From Terfezia claveryi (taxonomy: Eukaryota > Ascomycota > Pezizomycetes > Pezizales > Pezizaceae): DNA of 64,000 nucleotides. The stretch lies in contig WHUX01000017.1 in the NCBI GenBank assembly GCA_015179025.1, positions 496,001 to 560,000 on the forward strand. The letters run 5' to 3'. The notes below the pieces were generated by a model. It saw nothing but the letters and a program-made list of their open reading frames with translations, searched no databases and had not been told where the DNA came from. Within the stretch, counting starts at the first letter, position 1. Every line of letters starts with the position of its first letter. The translations under genes and the position numbers were made by a program. Positions 32,178 to 44,255 of the stretch are shown here, in pieces.

Positions 32178-33767
32178 CAGGAGCCGAGTTTATAGCAATG
32201 AAGGCACGGAAAATAATATCGCGAGACCAAGAGCAGAGATGGACATGGAGAAAGCTAGCGATGGGAACATTTTGTCAAGCTAGGGTACATAAGTAGTAAT
32301 GAGAGGCGGAATATAATCTTCATGGCAAACTCAATTGCATATTTCTAACGAAGCATCTTGCGAGAGGTTCTTACAATGGAGGAGATGCCTTATATACATA
32401 AGTTTTCGAACCGCCACCTCTACTCGCAAGTCTTAGAAGTGGCTATCGTATCGTTTTTACTTTGGGATAATCCTTTTTGATTGACATTCCTCCTGGTGAG
32501 CGAGACCAGTACAAATTTGTGGTAATAGGAACACTATTGTAACGCACTGGTCTACAACCACTGGTGAATTTTCAGAGTATATGTAAATTTTATGGGATAA
32601 TGGTTGTAATCTTGTAGAACGGCTTTAACTTGTACTATATCACATTTCACGAAAAAGATATACTGTTCATAGTCCGTATGTATATCATGTATGTATGTAT
32701 ATTCCGTGACTCATGTGTATTTTCAGTCTATTTAGTGGCCCTACCAACCGACTGCCCAAGTTAACCAGTCAAGATGGTCTGGTCTATTTGTGGACACCCA
32801 GATCCAAAAATGTTTGAACTTGCCCGGGAGGGGGGGCATGCATAAGAGCAATAGTAAGTTCTTTGGTTCACGGTTATTATATCTACTACATACACTGTAT
32901 ATAGAAAATTGAAGGAAATAATTAACAAGTACATAAAGCTTCCTTCAACACCCCGACCTATTCTTTTGGTTTATAGCAGCAAATTGCAGTTACCGGTACA
33001 TCATGGATGGATGGCATTGAATCGTACAACCCCTACAAGCCTTCAAACAACCACCAGCGCTTAGTATATTATATTGCATGCAACTTTGGAATTACAACAT
33101 ATGGAATAGAACTCATTATGTAGAACAAGCTCCTCTTCCAACAACTTCCGATAATCTAGCTGTCATTATCTTATATGTAGAAGCTAAAGCTGCAAACTCG
33201 GGAACCCAATAGGACTACCTCGTGTCCATTGTTTGTAGTTGATTTTGATTATCTACTGAATACAAATCTTTCCTGCCCAATAAGTGTACCAATTCTGTTG
33301 TGTACGTAGGGGCGGTGCGGAATTTTGTTCTCTTTATACAATATCTCTGCTTGATTGTAATTATTATGGTTCAAATCTTCCGGGGCCATTTGGTCTGGTG
33401 TAGCTTCACTGGCCCGGTCTAGTCAGATTTATATGTTTGTAGCGGGTGAACCTGAAAAATTCTGGTTCATGACTGGGTCAGAACATACAATGTATATACT
33501 GTACATACATTCTAGGCATCTCTATCTAGTTGGCACGCCCAAAAGGATACGTAACGGAATCAAGAACTTCTATAAAGGAAATATAGCGACTTGGTGGGAT
33601 GCCTCCTATTCTGCCTAAACCCTTATGATTGGACTATTCCGGCGTAGACATTACCCAAGTCAGATATTATTAATATGTATACAGTATGTTCTCTTAATTG
33701 GGACTTATTTCAATCTATATATATATAGAGAGATTCGCCATACAGAACCCCATACACATATCAATGC
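32178..33767. other. Intergenic DNA
   Basis: No gene was recognised. Short AT-rich frames occur at 33433-33618 without motifs. Confidence 0.35.
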
Positions 33768-34832
33768 TTACACCAAATGCTCCCGCTCCTTATATGGACC
33801 TGAGAATGGTCTGCGTCGCTGCCAAACTTTAACTAGATTCCACCCAAACATCATAAGATACAACACCAAATATGCCACCCCCGTTAAAGCAACACAGAAA
33901 AACAAAGCCATCAGAGCAAAAATATTCGATATATTAGAATACTTCTGGTTGTCCGGCCTTGCAGCTAGTAGAACTTGAAGTGCAGTTAATGCAATGCTAA
34001 CCCATGCGACAACAAACAAAATAAATGGCCACCACCTGGAGAAATACTGGTCATATGATGTGTCCAAAGTCATGTAAACATACTGGAACTTGGAGAGTCT
34101 ATATATCCAGTTCAAGCGATCGAGCCGCAGTTCGCCGTAGCTATATCGAATATTAACGGAGTCGGGTGGGCAGCTATAAATTCTCCTATGGTGAAGAAAG
34201 TTGAACCAGTCTTCAAACCCGAGATTTTCGTATGGAATAAGGCCGAGGTCCTTTGCGATTTTGAAATCGGAGCGATAGATTATCAGACGGGAATAGGACT
34301 TGAGGAAGCCGTTCGCTAGATGCCGCAAACTTTCGTGACTACTGCCGGTACTATCGAGAAGCACCCTCCAAAACTGTTCCGTGACAAGAAATAGTGGGAG
34401 CGGCTTGATAAAAATTGTCCCACGATTCCATACCAGGTGTAGCTCTGGGTCTTCGGTAATAACAATTGTGCGACTCATCATGACTTGGCGATGTAGAGGT
34501 GATATATTTCCTTTCGATCCAGCCATCCAGAGGTAGGAATGAATCGCATTCAGACCATCAACCATCAATTCCTGTTCGAAATACTTGGCTTCACGACTGG
34601 AGCTTGGCCCAGTGCCCGAGCTACCAAATCCATTTTGTGGGACATTTTCCTGCTGGAGAATTTTGAGTAATTCTGTTAGATCCGGAGCCCTTTGGCTTTC
34701 GTGCTGTGTATTGGTGGTGCTGGACTCGGAAGAATGGTGTCGCGGGGAGAACACAAGCTGTGGTCGGCTAAGGGACTTTAATTGATATTCTTTTGTATTT
34801 TGCGACATAATGGGGCCAGGCTGTCGATGCAT
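33768..34832 (-). CDS. DUF6601-like membrane protein (354 aa)
   Basis: ATG at 34832 (MHRQPGPIM), with a second candidate at 34808 (MSQNTKEYQL). After a Ser/Thr-rich tail come NAIHSYLWMAG, PLHRQVMMSRTIVITEDPEL and HLVWNRGTIFIKPLPLFL, then GFLKSYSRLIIYRSDFKIA and RYSYGELRLDRLN. Two hydrophobic spans near the C-terminus (FILFVVAWVSIALTALQVLL and LMALFFCVALTGVAYLVLYL) are followed by a basic end. This is the DUF6601 pattern, a fungal family of unknown function with two C-terminal membrane helices. The length is typical and I see no breaks. A fragment of a second copy lies at 39598-39660. The family name is recalled, not searched. Confidence 0.75.
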   Translation of the reverse strand: MHRQPGPIMSQNTKEYQLKSLSRPQLVFSPRHHSSESSTTNTQHESQRAPDLTELLKILQQENVPQNGFGSSGTGPSSSREAKYFEQELMVDGLNAIHSYLWMAGSKGNISPLHRQVMMSRTIVITEDPELHLVWNRGTIFIKPLPLFLVTEQFWRVLLDSTGSSHESLRHLANGFLKSYSRLIIYRSDFKIAKDLGLIPYENLGFEDWFNFLHHRRIYSCPPDSVNIRYSYGELRLDRLNWIYRLSKFQYVYMTLDTSYDQYFSRWWPFILFVVAWVSIALTALQVLLAARPDNQKYSNISNIFALMALFFCVALTGVAYLVLYLMMFGWNLVKVWQRRRPFSGPYKEREHLV

Positions 34833-37800
34833 ACGATCTCTGGATACGTAGCTATACGACGTAGAGGAGAACTATCTAGAATTTATTTGATACAGCCCAT
34901 TTGTTGTTTTCATCCAGCCAGGCGCGTATACTCACAAAACACATTTGACACGAATATAATGTATTATTGGATGATTATTCAGAGACATCGGATCACGGGT
35001 ATCTATTTCCCTGTCAGTGGTGCCGCTGCGAACCAGGGTTCTCAGTTTGCACTGTAGGTAGGTACCGGGACCCAATACGTGGTCGTCATGACATCCATAC
35101 AAATTCCGCCCAAGTGAACTCTTACCAACCACTCCAATATACTATACATGTGTATGTGAATTGGTCGAACGATCTCTCGAAGCTTCATTTGGCCCGTTTG
35201 AGTTGACCATCCACGAGGCTACTATTTCTATGTGAAACAACTAAGTATGTAATTATAAGCAAAAAACATACCCATTCAGGAACTGTCCAGGATATAGCCG
35301 ACCGGCCTAAACTTGATCACCAACAAGGCGAATCGAGTGATAGTTGTGGCGTAAGTAAAAGCTGTATCAAAGTTAGCCAGTACATACACTATGTTAATCA
35401 ATATCGCTCCCGCTGTGCAGCAGCTTGAGTTGTCAATAAAATTGAACTGCGATGAGATGTCAGAGTTGGAAAAAGGAAGGATTCTAGCATATCACGACTG
35501 CAAATGAAAGAAGCTCAAAATTAGGAAAGCAATCGGCAGACTATGGCAAACAGTTGTGGACTTTCTGGTAAAGTATGAAACACGAGACACGCATGAGAAT
35601 ATACCAAACCCCGGATGGCCAAAAAAACCATGTCCCCAGAACAAGAGGATGCAGTAGATCAATTTGTAAAGAAAAGCCTAGGCAAGCAACCACCTTTAAT
35701 CCTTGATATTGCAGCTCAAGGATTAGCATGGGTAATAGGAAATAAAAAGAAGATGGACAAGCGGAGGGGAATGGGGTTCTGCTTTCCTTTTCTAACTCAT
35801 CATACTAATCTATCCCTCGTCGGGTTGGAGCTGCCATAAGGTGAATGGATAAATACCAAAGTATTCGTTACAGGTAGTTACAAAGGTAGTAGCGGAGGAG
35901 GCAATAGTGTGGAGGCAGCTGCGGAGTAGTATTTAGCTGAATGTCTTTTACATATATTGCATAGATCTCCGCAGTAACTTCCGTGACCGCTTCAACAGCT
36001 GTCTCAGTGGCCAGTACTGCTAATTTTGCTATATATAGAAGGGCATTTATGCAGCTAGCAATAACCAGCCTTATGCATCCCGGACAGTTCCTGAATAGGA
36101 CTTTATCAATGTACCAGAGAGTCCTGTTGGAGGCTTGCGTTGGGTGGGCTGGAGTGAAGATTAAGAAATGATGTATATGACAGTGCAATGGTATATAATT
36201 GAACTTGTAATATATTTAATATATATTATTATACAGAATACCTTTATCTTCCTAGTTCAGGGTAATCTCATTTTACATGACATCAGTTAAATATGGTCAG
36301 CTATAATTATATCCTAAGCAATTGTTAATTTTGTAAACGCAGTGTACCTAATCCACAGTCAGTTGTTTGGTAGAACAATCGTGGCCTCCTTGATGCGTTC
36401 CGAGAGGGCCAAAATAAAGCACTCTGATTTATAATCTTCCATCAATAACACGGCCGGTGAACGATATCTCATAGATAAAATGTTCACGTAAACGATATTT
36501 CATTCACGTAAACGATTTCACCAATTCATTCCATTCATACCTAGTGTATGATATCCAGCGTCCCGGCACTGCCTTGGGTGTCTTGCTTTAAGAGCCCTAT
36601 TTAGCGTCTCATTCAAGCGTCCCATTATATAATAAAGGTCAAAACGAGTTGCCTCAGTCCTATGAGCTCCGGTGCTCGCTCATTATATACTTGTACTTCA
36701 TAAGTGAATGGACCGAAGCATTGAGGAATGGAAACCCGACGATCCTGTACTCCAGGCGGTGCGGCGTGCGAAGAATACCTCTTCCCTAGACAATAGGTAA
36801 CCATAGCCACAAGTAAAAAATAACTAACCACTGTGTCATGTTTATCTTCGGTTTAAGCACTTTTAGACTGTACCAGTCATGAATTGATGTTTTGTCCACA
36901 GGCCTGTGCGTGGATGGGTTGAAGTAGATACTGGATTCCCAACAATGTAATTCCCGCTATAGAATAGCAGAATTGTCTGCAAAATTGACGCATCGCACAC
37001 AAAACAAATATCACGGAGCTAGCCAATTCAGAGATAATTATATAAGGGTACTACAAAACAGTTTTTCTCTGGCTCTGTTGATACAGGATGATAAGCTGAA
37101 TCGCTGATCCTCGTTTTCAGTGTTACGGCTGGACCAGAAACATCTGTAATTAATGAGGATTGATCGTCTGTCCAAGCCACATGTAGTGAATATCCTGCGT
37201 TAGCTTCCGTTTCTCTCCGGAGCAACGTTAGTCTGGTTGAGCAACGTAGGAGAAAATTAAACTATACGGGGCCTAGTGCATATTTAGGCGGTGCCTAATA
37301 AGGAAGTGACTGCCCTGCTGGGTCTAGCTGGCCGTGAGGTAGAACTTGGAGGACTATCGATGTTGTGTTTTTAGATCATCATATTCTTATAATTGCGAGC
37401 ACAGCAAAAAACTTTTACGTGTGCCTATAATAATATAACAGCACGATGCTCAAGAAACACAAATAATTCAACACTTGACTCCGATCCGAGTATTCCGAAG
37501 TTGGTTAAGCCCAGAAGGGTAGCACTAAGCGGCGTGCCTCCAGTAGCAAATATTCATAATCAAGTATATATCAAGTTATAGATACTCGAAAGCAATTAAT
37601 ATATAAACACCCAAGCCTGCTAGACAAATGGAAAGACTTTAAGATGTAAGCAGAGTCAAAGCAGGATATGCAGTAATAGTAAATACAGGGGATAATCGTT
37701 ACCCTGAAGCAAGTGTTGCTGATCAAATGAAGCCAGTGAAATTATTCCACCATTTCATTAATCACAATGGCACCTGTGAGTCAATTAAGTCCGCATAATG

Positions 37801-39597
37801 TCACTAGGGAGATCAATAACTATAAACGAGCTTACAGACTAGTTCCATCAAGGGTAGGAGGAGGGATTCCCTACGGAGAAGAATTCAATGTACTGAACAA
37901 AAACATTAATCCACAATGAGATATTAACCGCAATTAACATATGTCCCCTGTAAATATACAGCTACAACAGAGGTGATGGACAAATTATTATTCACCGCAA
38001 CCTGGCCAACTGAGTCAAGAGTACCGGTAACCCTCTGTATCTAAGCCAGAGCCCATGGCTTGCTCGGTGATAAATGTTTTGTACAATACGTCAATTCTAC
38101 AAATTGGTCATAGACAGTTCAGATATTCTTCCCACCAAGAACACAAAAGCCTGTGAACGATATGGTCTAAAAAGTTGCTTGATATCAATGGTAGGCACGC
38201 ACAAGTGATAGGTTCTTTACTTAACTTATTAAGGGCCTTGTAAGAGGTACGAAATTATGAAAGGAGGAATAGTGTAGAGTAGAGAAAATTGTATTTTTGG
38301 GAGCTATCTTATAGGCTGAATTCTACGTGCTAGATACCTTGTTCTCCAAAACTTTCACTTTTGGTTATCCATTCCTCAGTGTTCTAGTACATCTGGGTGT
38401 ATTCAAAATATGTACTGCAACGAAGAAAGTAGTATGTGGACACCAGAACGAGGCAGTTTGTTTTGAATTTTTTGATATAAGATGCTTGATATGGAATGCT
38501 TGATATGGGGTGCTAGATATAGGGCTCTTCATTTAACATACTACAAGGCACTGGATATAAATAAGTCAAGACCCACAAGTTGGGGACTCAGTTTAAAATG
38601 CACGCACAAACAAATAGGCCAGCAATAGGATAGCCCAACTGTAGATGCAAAATCATTCGACCGATTGACAGATCTTCAATATCGCACAGAAAAATACATG
38701 TATGGACCTCAATGTCTCCAGTCGTTGTATCGGTACTAGTTCTGGTTGGTGTGTTGGCGCAGCCGAGGACGAGGAAACACGAAACAACAAAGATAAGAAT
38801 TTCTCTATATGAAAAACAGTATCTTGGACGCCGCCGCAGAAAGAGGCCTCGTAATGGCGAGTAGTTATTTTCGCCATGTCATTTTCAATACCATACAAAC
38901 GCGACTACCATGTCAAAATCTGAAGTCATGATTCCTATTTCTGCTGATGGTCTCTACACAACTATATTATGCAGTCCGACCTTAATAAACCGGCTACTAC
39001 ATCGCCTATGGTATAGGTTTATGAAGGTGCTCACTTGAGGAAAACCTCGTTTTTGACCGAGTCCGGGGCTTATAGCTATCGTGAGAGGGGCTGAGTGGGT
39101 TCTAGATGTCGAGAGTGCCTTGCAGCACTGCCGCTGGAATAACCGTCTGAGTATGTCGCTTGATGACTGATGGATCTGCCTATGAACGAATATAATAAAA
39201 TGACGAAAAATAGATAAACAAGCCCCCGTCCTAAACTATGTGGAAACCCGTAACTATCTAAGGAAGGTCCAAATCTTCATTGCACCCATAACATAATGAT
39301 ATTTGTAGAGTGTGGTATGGAGGTGGTTGGTATGGTTTGAGTTCAGCTAGAGGAGTAACAGAGTGAATTCCCATGCCCTTCAGTTGAGAACTTAGCAAAA
39401 TCCACTTGAAGAGCTTTCGTGGCCGCACTATCAACTAAGCAATGCCCGAATTATGGTCCCTGATAATAATCATCTAATAATACACTGTCATCGACATCGT
39501 GTCAAATGATTGATGAGTTAACAGATTAAACAGCACAAGGGCCAATCATATCTGGATTAAAGGGAACAGAGCACCATTATACGACATGATAGTCTGC
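34833..39597. other. Long gene-free stretch
   Basis: Only short frames without motifs are seen, for example 35615-35839 (lysine-rich) and 35868-36188. A short direct repeat with CACGTAAACGAT occurs at about 36484-36510. The region is AT-rich. It may contain relics too decayed to recognise. Confidence 0.35.
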
Positions 39598-39660
39598 ACG
39601 ACTGTTATTACCGAAGACCCGGAGCTGCATCTGGTATGGAATCATGGGATGATTTTTGGA
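39598..39660 (+). pseudogene. Fragment of a DUF6601-like gene
   Basis: The plus strand encodes TVITEDPELHLVWNHGMIF, nearly the same as TIVITEDPELHLVWNRGTIF of the intact gene at 33768-34832, with which it shares most bases over about 55 bp. Neither flank continues the similarity. Confidence 0.75.
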
Positions 39661-39727
39661 GGGGTTAAATTTGGATAGCATGAACAGATGTAATGGAATG
39701 CAGATATATTTGGAATAACTAGCCATG

Positions 39728-40588
39728 TCACTCCCCTAGCTTCCTCCGCTTTGATAATACGTTCTTATCGTTAGCTATCTCCATCTCCATCTCCATTCTT
39801 GGCCTCGCAACTTTGTTATTAATTGGTAATTTTTGTGCCTCCATTGGTGTCGTACCAGTAGCTGTCATTGATATCGGACTGCTCAGCAAGGGTGAGTATA
39901 AATTCAACCGGAGCTCTTGAGCCTGTTTTTGTTGTCCTATTTTTTCGTAGAAGATGATTAGGCGAAGGATTGTATCTCGCGTCAATGGGTGGTCCACTCC
40001 CAATGCCTTCTCCCTTCCAGCCAATACCCGCTTATACCACTCCAGCGCTTTGCCATACTGCCCTTGCCTGCCGAATATATATGCCATATCATGGACGGTA
40101 GTGAGAGTGTCTGGGTGGTCCACTCCCAATGCCTTTTCCTTCCCAGCCAATACCCTCTCATACCACTCCAGTGCTTTGCCATACTGCCCTTGCCTGCCGA
40201 ATATATATGCCATATTATGGACTGTAGTGAGAGTGTCTGGGTGGTCCACTCCTAATACCTTCTCCCTCTCAGCCAATACCCGCTCATACCACTCCAGCGC
40301 TTTTCCATACTGCCCTTGCCTGCAGAATATATTTGCCATATTATGGATGGTAGTGAGAGTGTCTGGGTAATCCCCTCCCAATGCCTTCTCCCTCCCAGCC
40401 AATACCTGCTCATACCACTCCAGCGCTTTGCCATACTGTCCTTGGTCACCAAATACTGATGCTATGTCATGAACTGTAGTGAGAGTGTCTGGGTGGTCCA
40501 CTCCCAATGCCTTCTCCCTTCCAGCCAATACCCGCTCATACTACTCTAGGGCTTTGCCATACTGCCCTTGCCTGCCAAATACATATGC
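39728..40588 (-). pseudogene. NLR-2, 3' part: TPR units and C-terminal tail
   Basis: The minus frame from about 40560 to the TGA at 39728 encodes five TPR units of the QGQYGKALEWYERVLAG type, then ILRLIIFYEKIGQQKQAQEL and a basic tail with MEMEMEIANDKN. It is the 3' end of the gene whose upstream part lies at 49906-51507. Two insertions separate them, the MITE at 40591-40840 and element C. DNA identity to the NLR-1 TPR units is high. The tail here differs from the shorter NLR-1 end. Confidence 0.8.
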
Positions 40589-40590
40589 TA

Positions 40591-40840
40591 TCATCAGCAA
40601 GAAAAAAGTGGCATCGGGATGCCAGGTGGTGTCTCTAGGAGACAGGGTTGTCTCTTGTATCTTTTATGTCTTTTGTGTCTCCTGAGTGTCTCCTGAGTGT
40701 CTCCTATATGTCTTCTAGTATCTCTTAGTGTCTCTAGAAGACACTAGGAGACATTCTGCAAATCGTGGAGACACATCTTGTCTCCAGTGGTATTACTGTT
40801 TCTAGAGACACTAGAGATAAACTATTTTCTTTCCTGATGA
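40591..40840. mobile_element. 250-bp MITE with TA flanks, in an NLR-2 TPR unit
   Basis: Left end TCATCAGCAAGAAAA and right end TTTCTTTCCTGATGA form imperfect terminal inverted repeats of about 14 bp. TA dinucleotides flank both sides (40589-40590, 40841-40842), as for Tc1/mariner/pogo-mobilised elements. TPR coding sequence stops on one side and resumes on the other. The interior is built from GTGTCTCCTGA- and AGACACTAGGAGACA-like words that make internal inverted repeats. There is no ORF. Confidence 0.7.
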
Positions 40841-40963
40841 TATTATGGACAGTAGTGAGAGTTTTTGGGTGGTCCACTTCCAATGCCTTCTCACTCTTAG
40901 CCAATACCTACTTATACCACTTCAGTGCTTTGCCATACTGCACTTGCCTATGGAATATATATA
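40841..40963 (-). pseudogene. NLR-2 TPR piece between MITE and element C
   Basis: About one TPR unit is recognisable on the minus strand (GKALKWYK and an HPKTLTTVHNI-like stretch), with more substitutions than other units. It ends at the ATATA target duplication of element C. Confidence 0.75.
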
Positions 40964-41642
40964 TGTAATGAATGGTACTAGACAGTATTCATTCGGTACC
41001 GTTTATACAATCTATATCCGTAGGCACGGACATTTGTGTATTTCGGTTCTGCTGAGGTAAGACCTCAGAAGGGTAGGGAGATTACTATGTGGGACGTTCC
41101 CGGAGGGAACAGTAATTAACTGGTGTAATCTATCTTATATGATTTGTGCTATCTAAGCTATATGATCTTGATCTGATCGGAATATAGGCTTGCTTGCTCT
41201 GAAGGCTTGCTTGGTTGCTTCTTGTCTTTCTGTGGATTCCAGAGGGAATCCAGCAGCCTATTTATACTCCTCTGAGATCTGATGACTAAGGAATTAAATA
41301 CAATAAAGGGTGGCACACCAGAAGGTGGTGCGCTGTACAAAAGAGGTCATGTGGCTATGGTAATGAGTCACATGCCTTAAACGATGGTCATGTGGCCATA
41401 GTAGTGAGTCACATGCCTTAAACAGAGGTTACGCGGCCATAATGAGGGTGTCTTCATATGGCAAGTGCCATGGAACTTCCCATGGTAGATTCCGCATACT
41501 ATAGACGCTTATAAAGCAATAGGAGGTGGTAGAAGGCTAGTCCTTCAACCGAGAGGCTTAGTTACATAACATAGTAGTAATATAGGAAATACAAAAGTAT
41601 ATAATCAATTATATAAGCAATGAAATAACGTTCTCCATTACA
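40964..41642 (-). repeat. 3' LTR of element C
   Basis: This 679-bp copy starts TGTAATG and ends CATTACA. It is a near-duplicate of 49224-49900; small differences include GGAGGGAAC versus GAAGGGAAC. A subrepeat around GGTCATGTGGCCAT and GAGTCACATGCCTTAAAC occurs twice inside. Confidence 0.9.
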
Positions 41643-41670
41643 CTTCCCCACATAGAAGGATTTCCTATCC

Positions 41671-42160
41671 TTACTTCTTTCGCTCTGCCATATTGGTTTC
41701 CATACATCCTAAGATTTGATGCATTGTTAATATATTAGCATTAACATGACTATCCTTAGTGTTTCCTTGACTCATGATTCTATCTCGTTCTTGTTGGATA
41801 AGAGCTTGGGTCTCATCTCTGGTTCGTGGTCCTTGTTTTCCTTTAGTCCTTCGACGTCTCTTGAATATATCTTCCATACTTCCGGTCATCCAGAAGTCTT
41901 GGAGAATTTCGGTGGTGATATCCTTAGCATTTACCCAGGAATCATATTTAGGAGTGTATCCTAGCCATCTGACCTTATATTGTCTTTCTCCAGTTCGAGG
42001 AGCTGTTCTGAATTCTAATACCTTTTCAACTTCATAACGATCGTCTTTAATTGGTCCTGGTTCCTGAGATTGTCTGTGAGGGAACTGGGTAGGATCGTTT
42101 TTATAGTAAGGTTTGAGTTTGTTGAAATGAAAAGTATTATATATGAGGTGGAGGTCAGGT
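41671..42160 (-). pseudogene. Integrase tail and chromodomain of element C
   Basis: The minus strand encodes FNKLKPYYKNDPTQFPH, then DDRYEVEKVLEFRTAP and RQYKVRWLGYTPKYDSW with VNAKDI, a classical chromodomain. It is followed by IFKRRRRTKGKQGPR. Chromodomains of this group steer integration towards marked chromatin. Its presence defines the element as a chromovirus. Confidence 0.85.
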
Positions 42161-42399
42161 TGACTGGATAGGTCTAGGCTATAGTTATTGCGTTTCTGAT
42201 TACTGGAAATAATGGAAAATAGGCCTAGCTATTTTGGTTTGAGTTTGGGTGAGATATTCGATAGGTTGATATTTTCTGAGGAAAGCATAACCTGTTGTCC
42301 AACTGAAAATTTGGCTGTATTGGGTAGTCGTTTGTTTGCTTGAGATGCTTGAGTCTTCTTGGCGTCATATAGGTTTTTAGACGTTACCTCATGACGTTC

Positions 42400-43500
42400 A
42401 TTTGCGGGTACATATGCATTAATGGGTTATGGAAGTATCGATACGCCAAGATGTGTATTAAATCCAAATAGTGTGGAAAAGGGACTATTCTGTCTAGCGG
42501 CATTATACCTAGAGTTAAGTTTCAACTGTATCTCTGGTAGTTTCTGTAGCCAATCAAATCCTTCGATTTTACAGGCTCTTGCTACTTGTAGAATTTCTTT
42601 GTTCACAATTTCCGATTGTCCGTCTGTACGTGGATGATATGCGGTGGACGGTTCCAACTTGATTCCTTTATTCCTAGCCCAATCTTAAAGTGCGTTGACA
42701 TAAAAAGAGTGTCGCGGTCAAAAACAATACAGAAAGGGTATCCCATAGTCGGGACTACATGAGTATCAAAGGTACAGTACATTGTTCTGCTGTGAAATTA
42801 TCTGAGACAGGAATAAGAAACTTGAATCCTGATTGTCTATCGACAATCGTCCAAAGTCGTGAAATACAAACTACATGATCTTCTTCAACAGGAATATTCG
42901 GGTACAAAATTGAACACTTAGTAAACACAGGTGCTACTTTGAGAAAATCCATCGATATGTCAGTCCATGGCCTTCTTGGTACATGTAATGGGGTTACGAG
43001 TCCAAGTGGCGCCTTGTTGGAATACTTTGTCCGTTGACAAGTATCACAACTTCTGATATAGTCCTTAGTTGGTTCTGCAAAGGACTGGCAATCATATCGG
43101 TCAGTAAGATATTTCATCGTTTTTTCAATGCCACCATGAGCGGTTGCTTCATGTGCGTCTTTAATAACCAATTCGAGATAGTTCTTACCTTCATGTTAAA
43201 GGTAGAGGGCAAGACTAGTCTCCATTGTCCTTGTCGGTTCTTGACATACAAAAATCCGTCTTTTCTTCTATGATCCTTACGATTCACAAAGGTATCATAA
43301 TAGTTCTTCCAGATAGGACATACTCTCATGCATGATTGATATGCGGCTTTCATACCTGTTCCTTGGTCAAGCCAGTGTGTGATGAAGTAGTCCTTGTCGT
43401 CTTCCCATCCGTCGCTGATATGCTTCTCTTCAATGAGCTTGTTGAGGGTCGGTTCGATCCTTGTATTGAAGTCATTGATGGTGGGTTTCTTTCCTTGCAT
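42400..43500 (-). pseudogene. Integrase of element C
   Basis: The frame 43500-43114 leads into the zinc-binding domain (HEATAHGG, then SCDTCQRTK). The core contains WTDISMDFLKVAP (first Asp), then FDRDTLFMSTHF (second Asp region, in another frame), then YHPRTDGQSEIVNKEI with the third acidic residue. Stops and frame changes near 42690-42750 break the core. The C-terminal part ends RYNAARQNSPFSTLFGF. Confidence 0.8.
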
Positions 43501-44244
43501 GTAGAAGCATTATGTCCTGAGAACTTACAGAAATCACAACGCTGTCTGGAGGTCTTGGTGTCTTGAATGAAAGAGGGTAGATCTTCGTCAATGGCTACTC
43601 GCTTTTTAGAACGAGTGGTGACGGCGGCGGTGTTGATTGGAATTGCGTTACTGCTGCTAGCAGTTGCAGCTGGTTGTTGAGGTGCATTCCATGGTTGTTG
43701 TGGGGCAACAGGAGTATTCATGATCTCCTGTTCCATTTGTCGGTTGGTCATCTGTTCGGTAGGGTTACTGAACTGAATGCTGGGTTGGAGAGTGGGTTGT
43801 GTCGGCTTGTTGGCAATCCATCTTTTTGCCCATTCTCCGATTTCCTGGATAGCTTCTTCCGGCTGAGAGCTGGTGGAGGTGGATAAGCTGGCGTTTGTTG
43901 TACTGGTGCTAGTTCCTTTTGAGGCTCATTTGCGGATAAATATGCGCAATACGAGTCGTAAGGAATTCCTTCTCCTTCTTAAGAACTGAGGCTGTCAGGT
44001 CACAGTTCAAACTGCCATGTCCGTGGTGGTTGCAGATTGCACATGTTTCGACGGTGAACATGCGGTTGTTCATGGCGTGGGAGCTGCCATGAACTGGACA
44101 GTAAAAATCACGGCAAAAGGACCAGTGCATCCTTTTGTGTTGTTGCCAATTGCTATGAGCCAGGTCGATAGCAATTTCTTTCGCTTCTTCAGGAGCGAGG
44201 GTATTTTGTTGTGTGCTTTCAGAAGATGGAGGCCTATATCTTAG
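43350..44244 (-). other. Extra Cys/His zinc-knuckle module between RNase H and integrase of element C
   Basis: The minus strand encodes HWSFCRDFYCPVHGSSH, then CAICNHHGHGSLNC (44130-43909). After a Pro/Gln/Thr-rich stretch comes CDFCKFSGHNASTC at about 43540. Two of these are CX2CX4HX4C knuckles, separate from the gag knuckle at 46.7 kb. The module lies between the RNase H stop (44256) and the integrase. It may be a nucleic-acid-binding addition to pol or a separate small protein. Frame changes make its original extent unsure. Confidence 0.55.
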
Positions 44245-44255
44245 TCCAAGAACTG

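Noticed and set aside
35868..36188. Frames at 35.6-36.2 kb as a gene
   Set aside because: No motif, no splice sites of quality, and overlapping frames on both strands of similar length.
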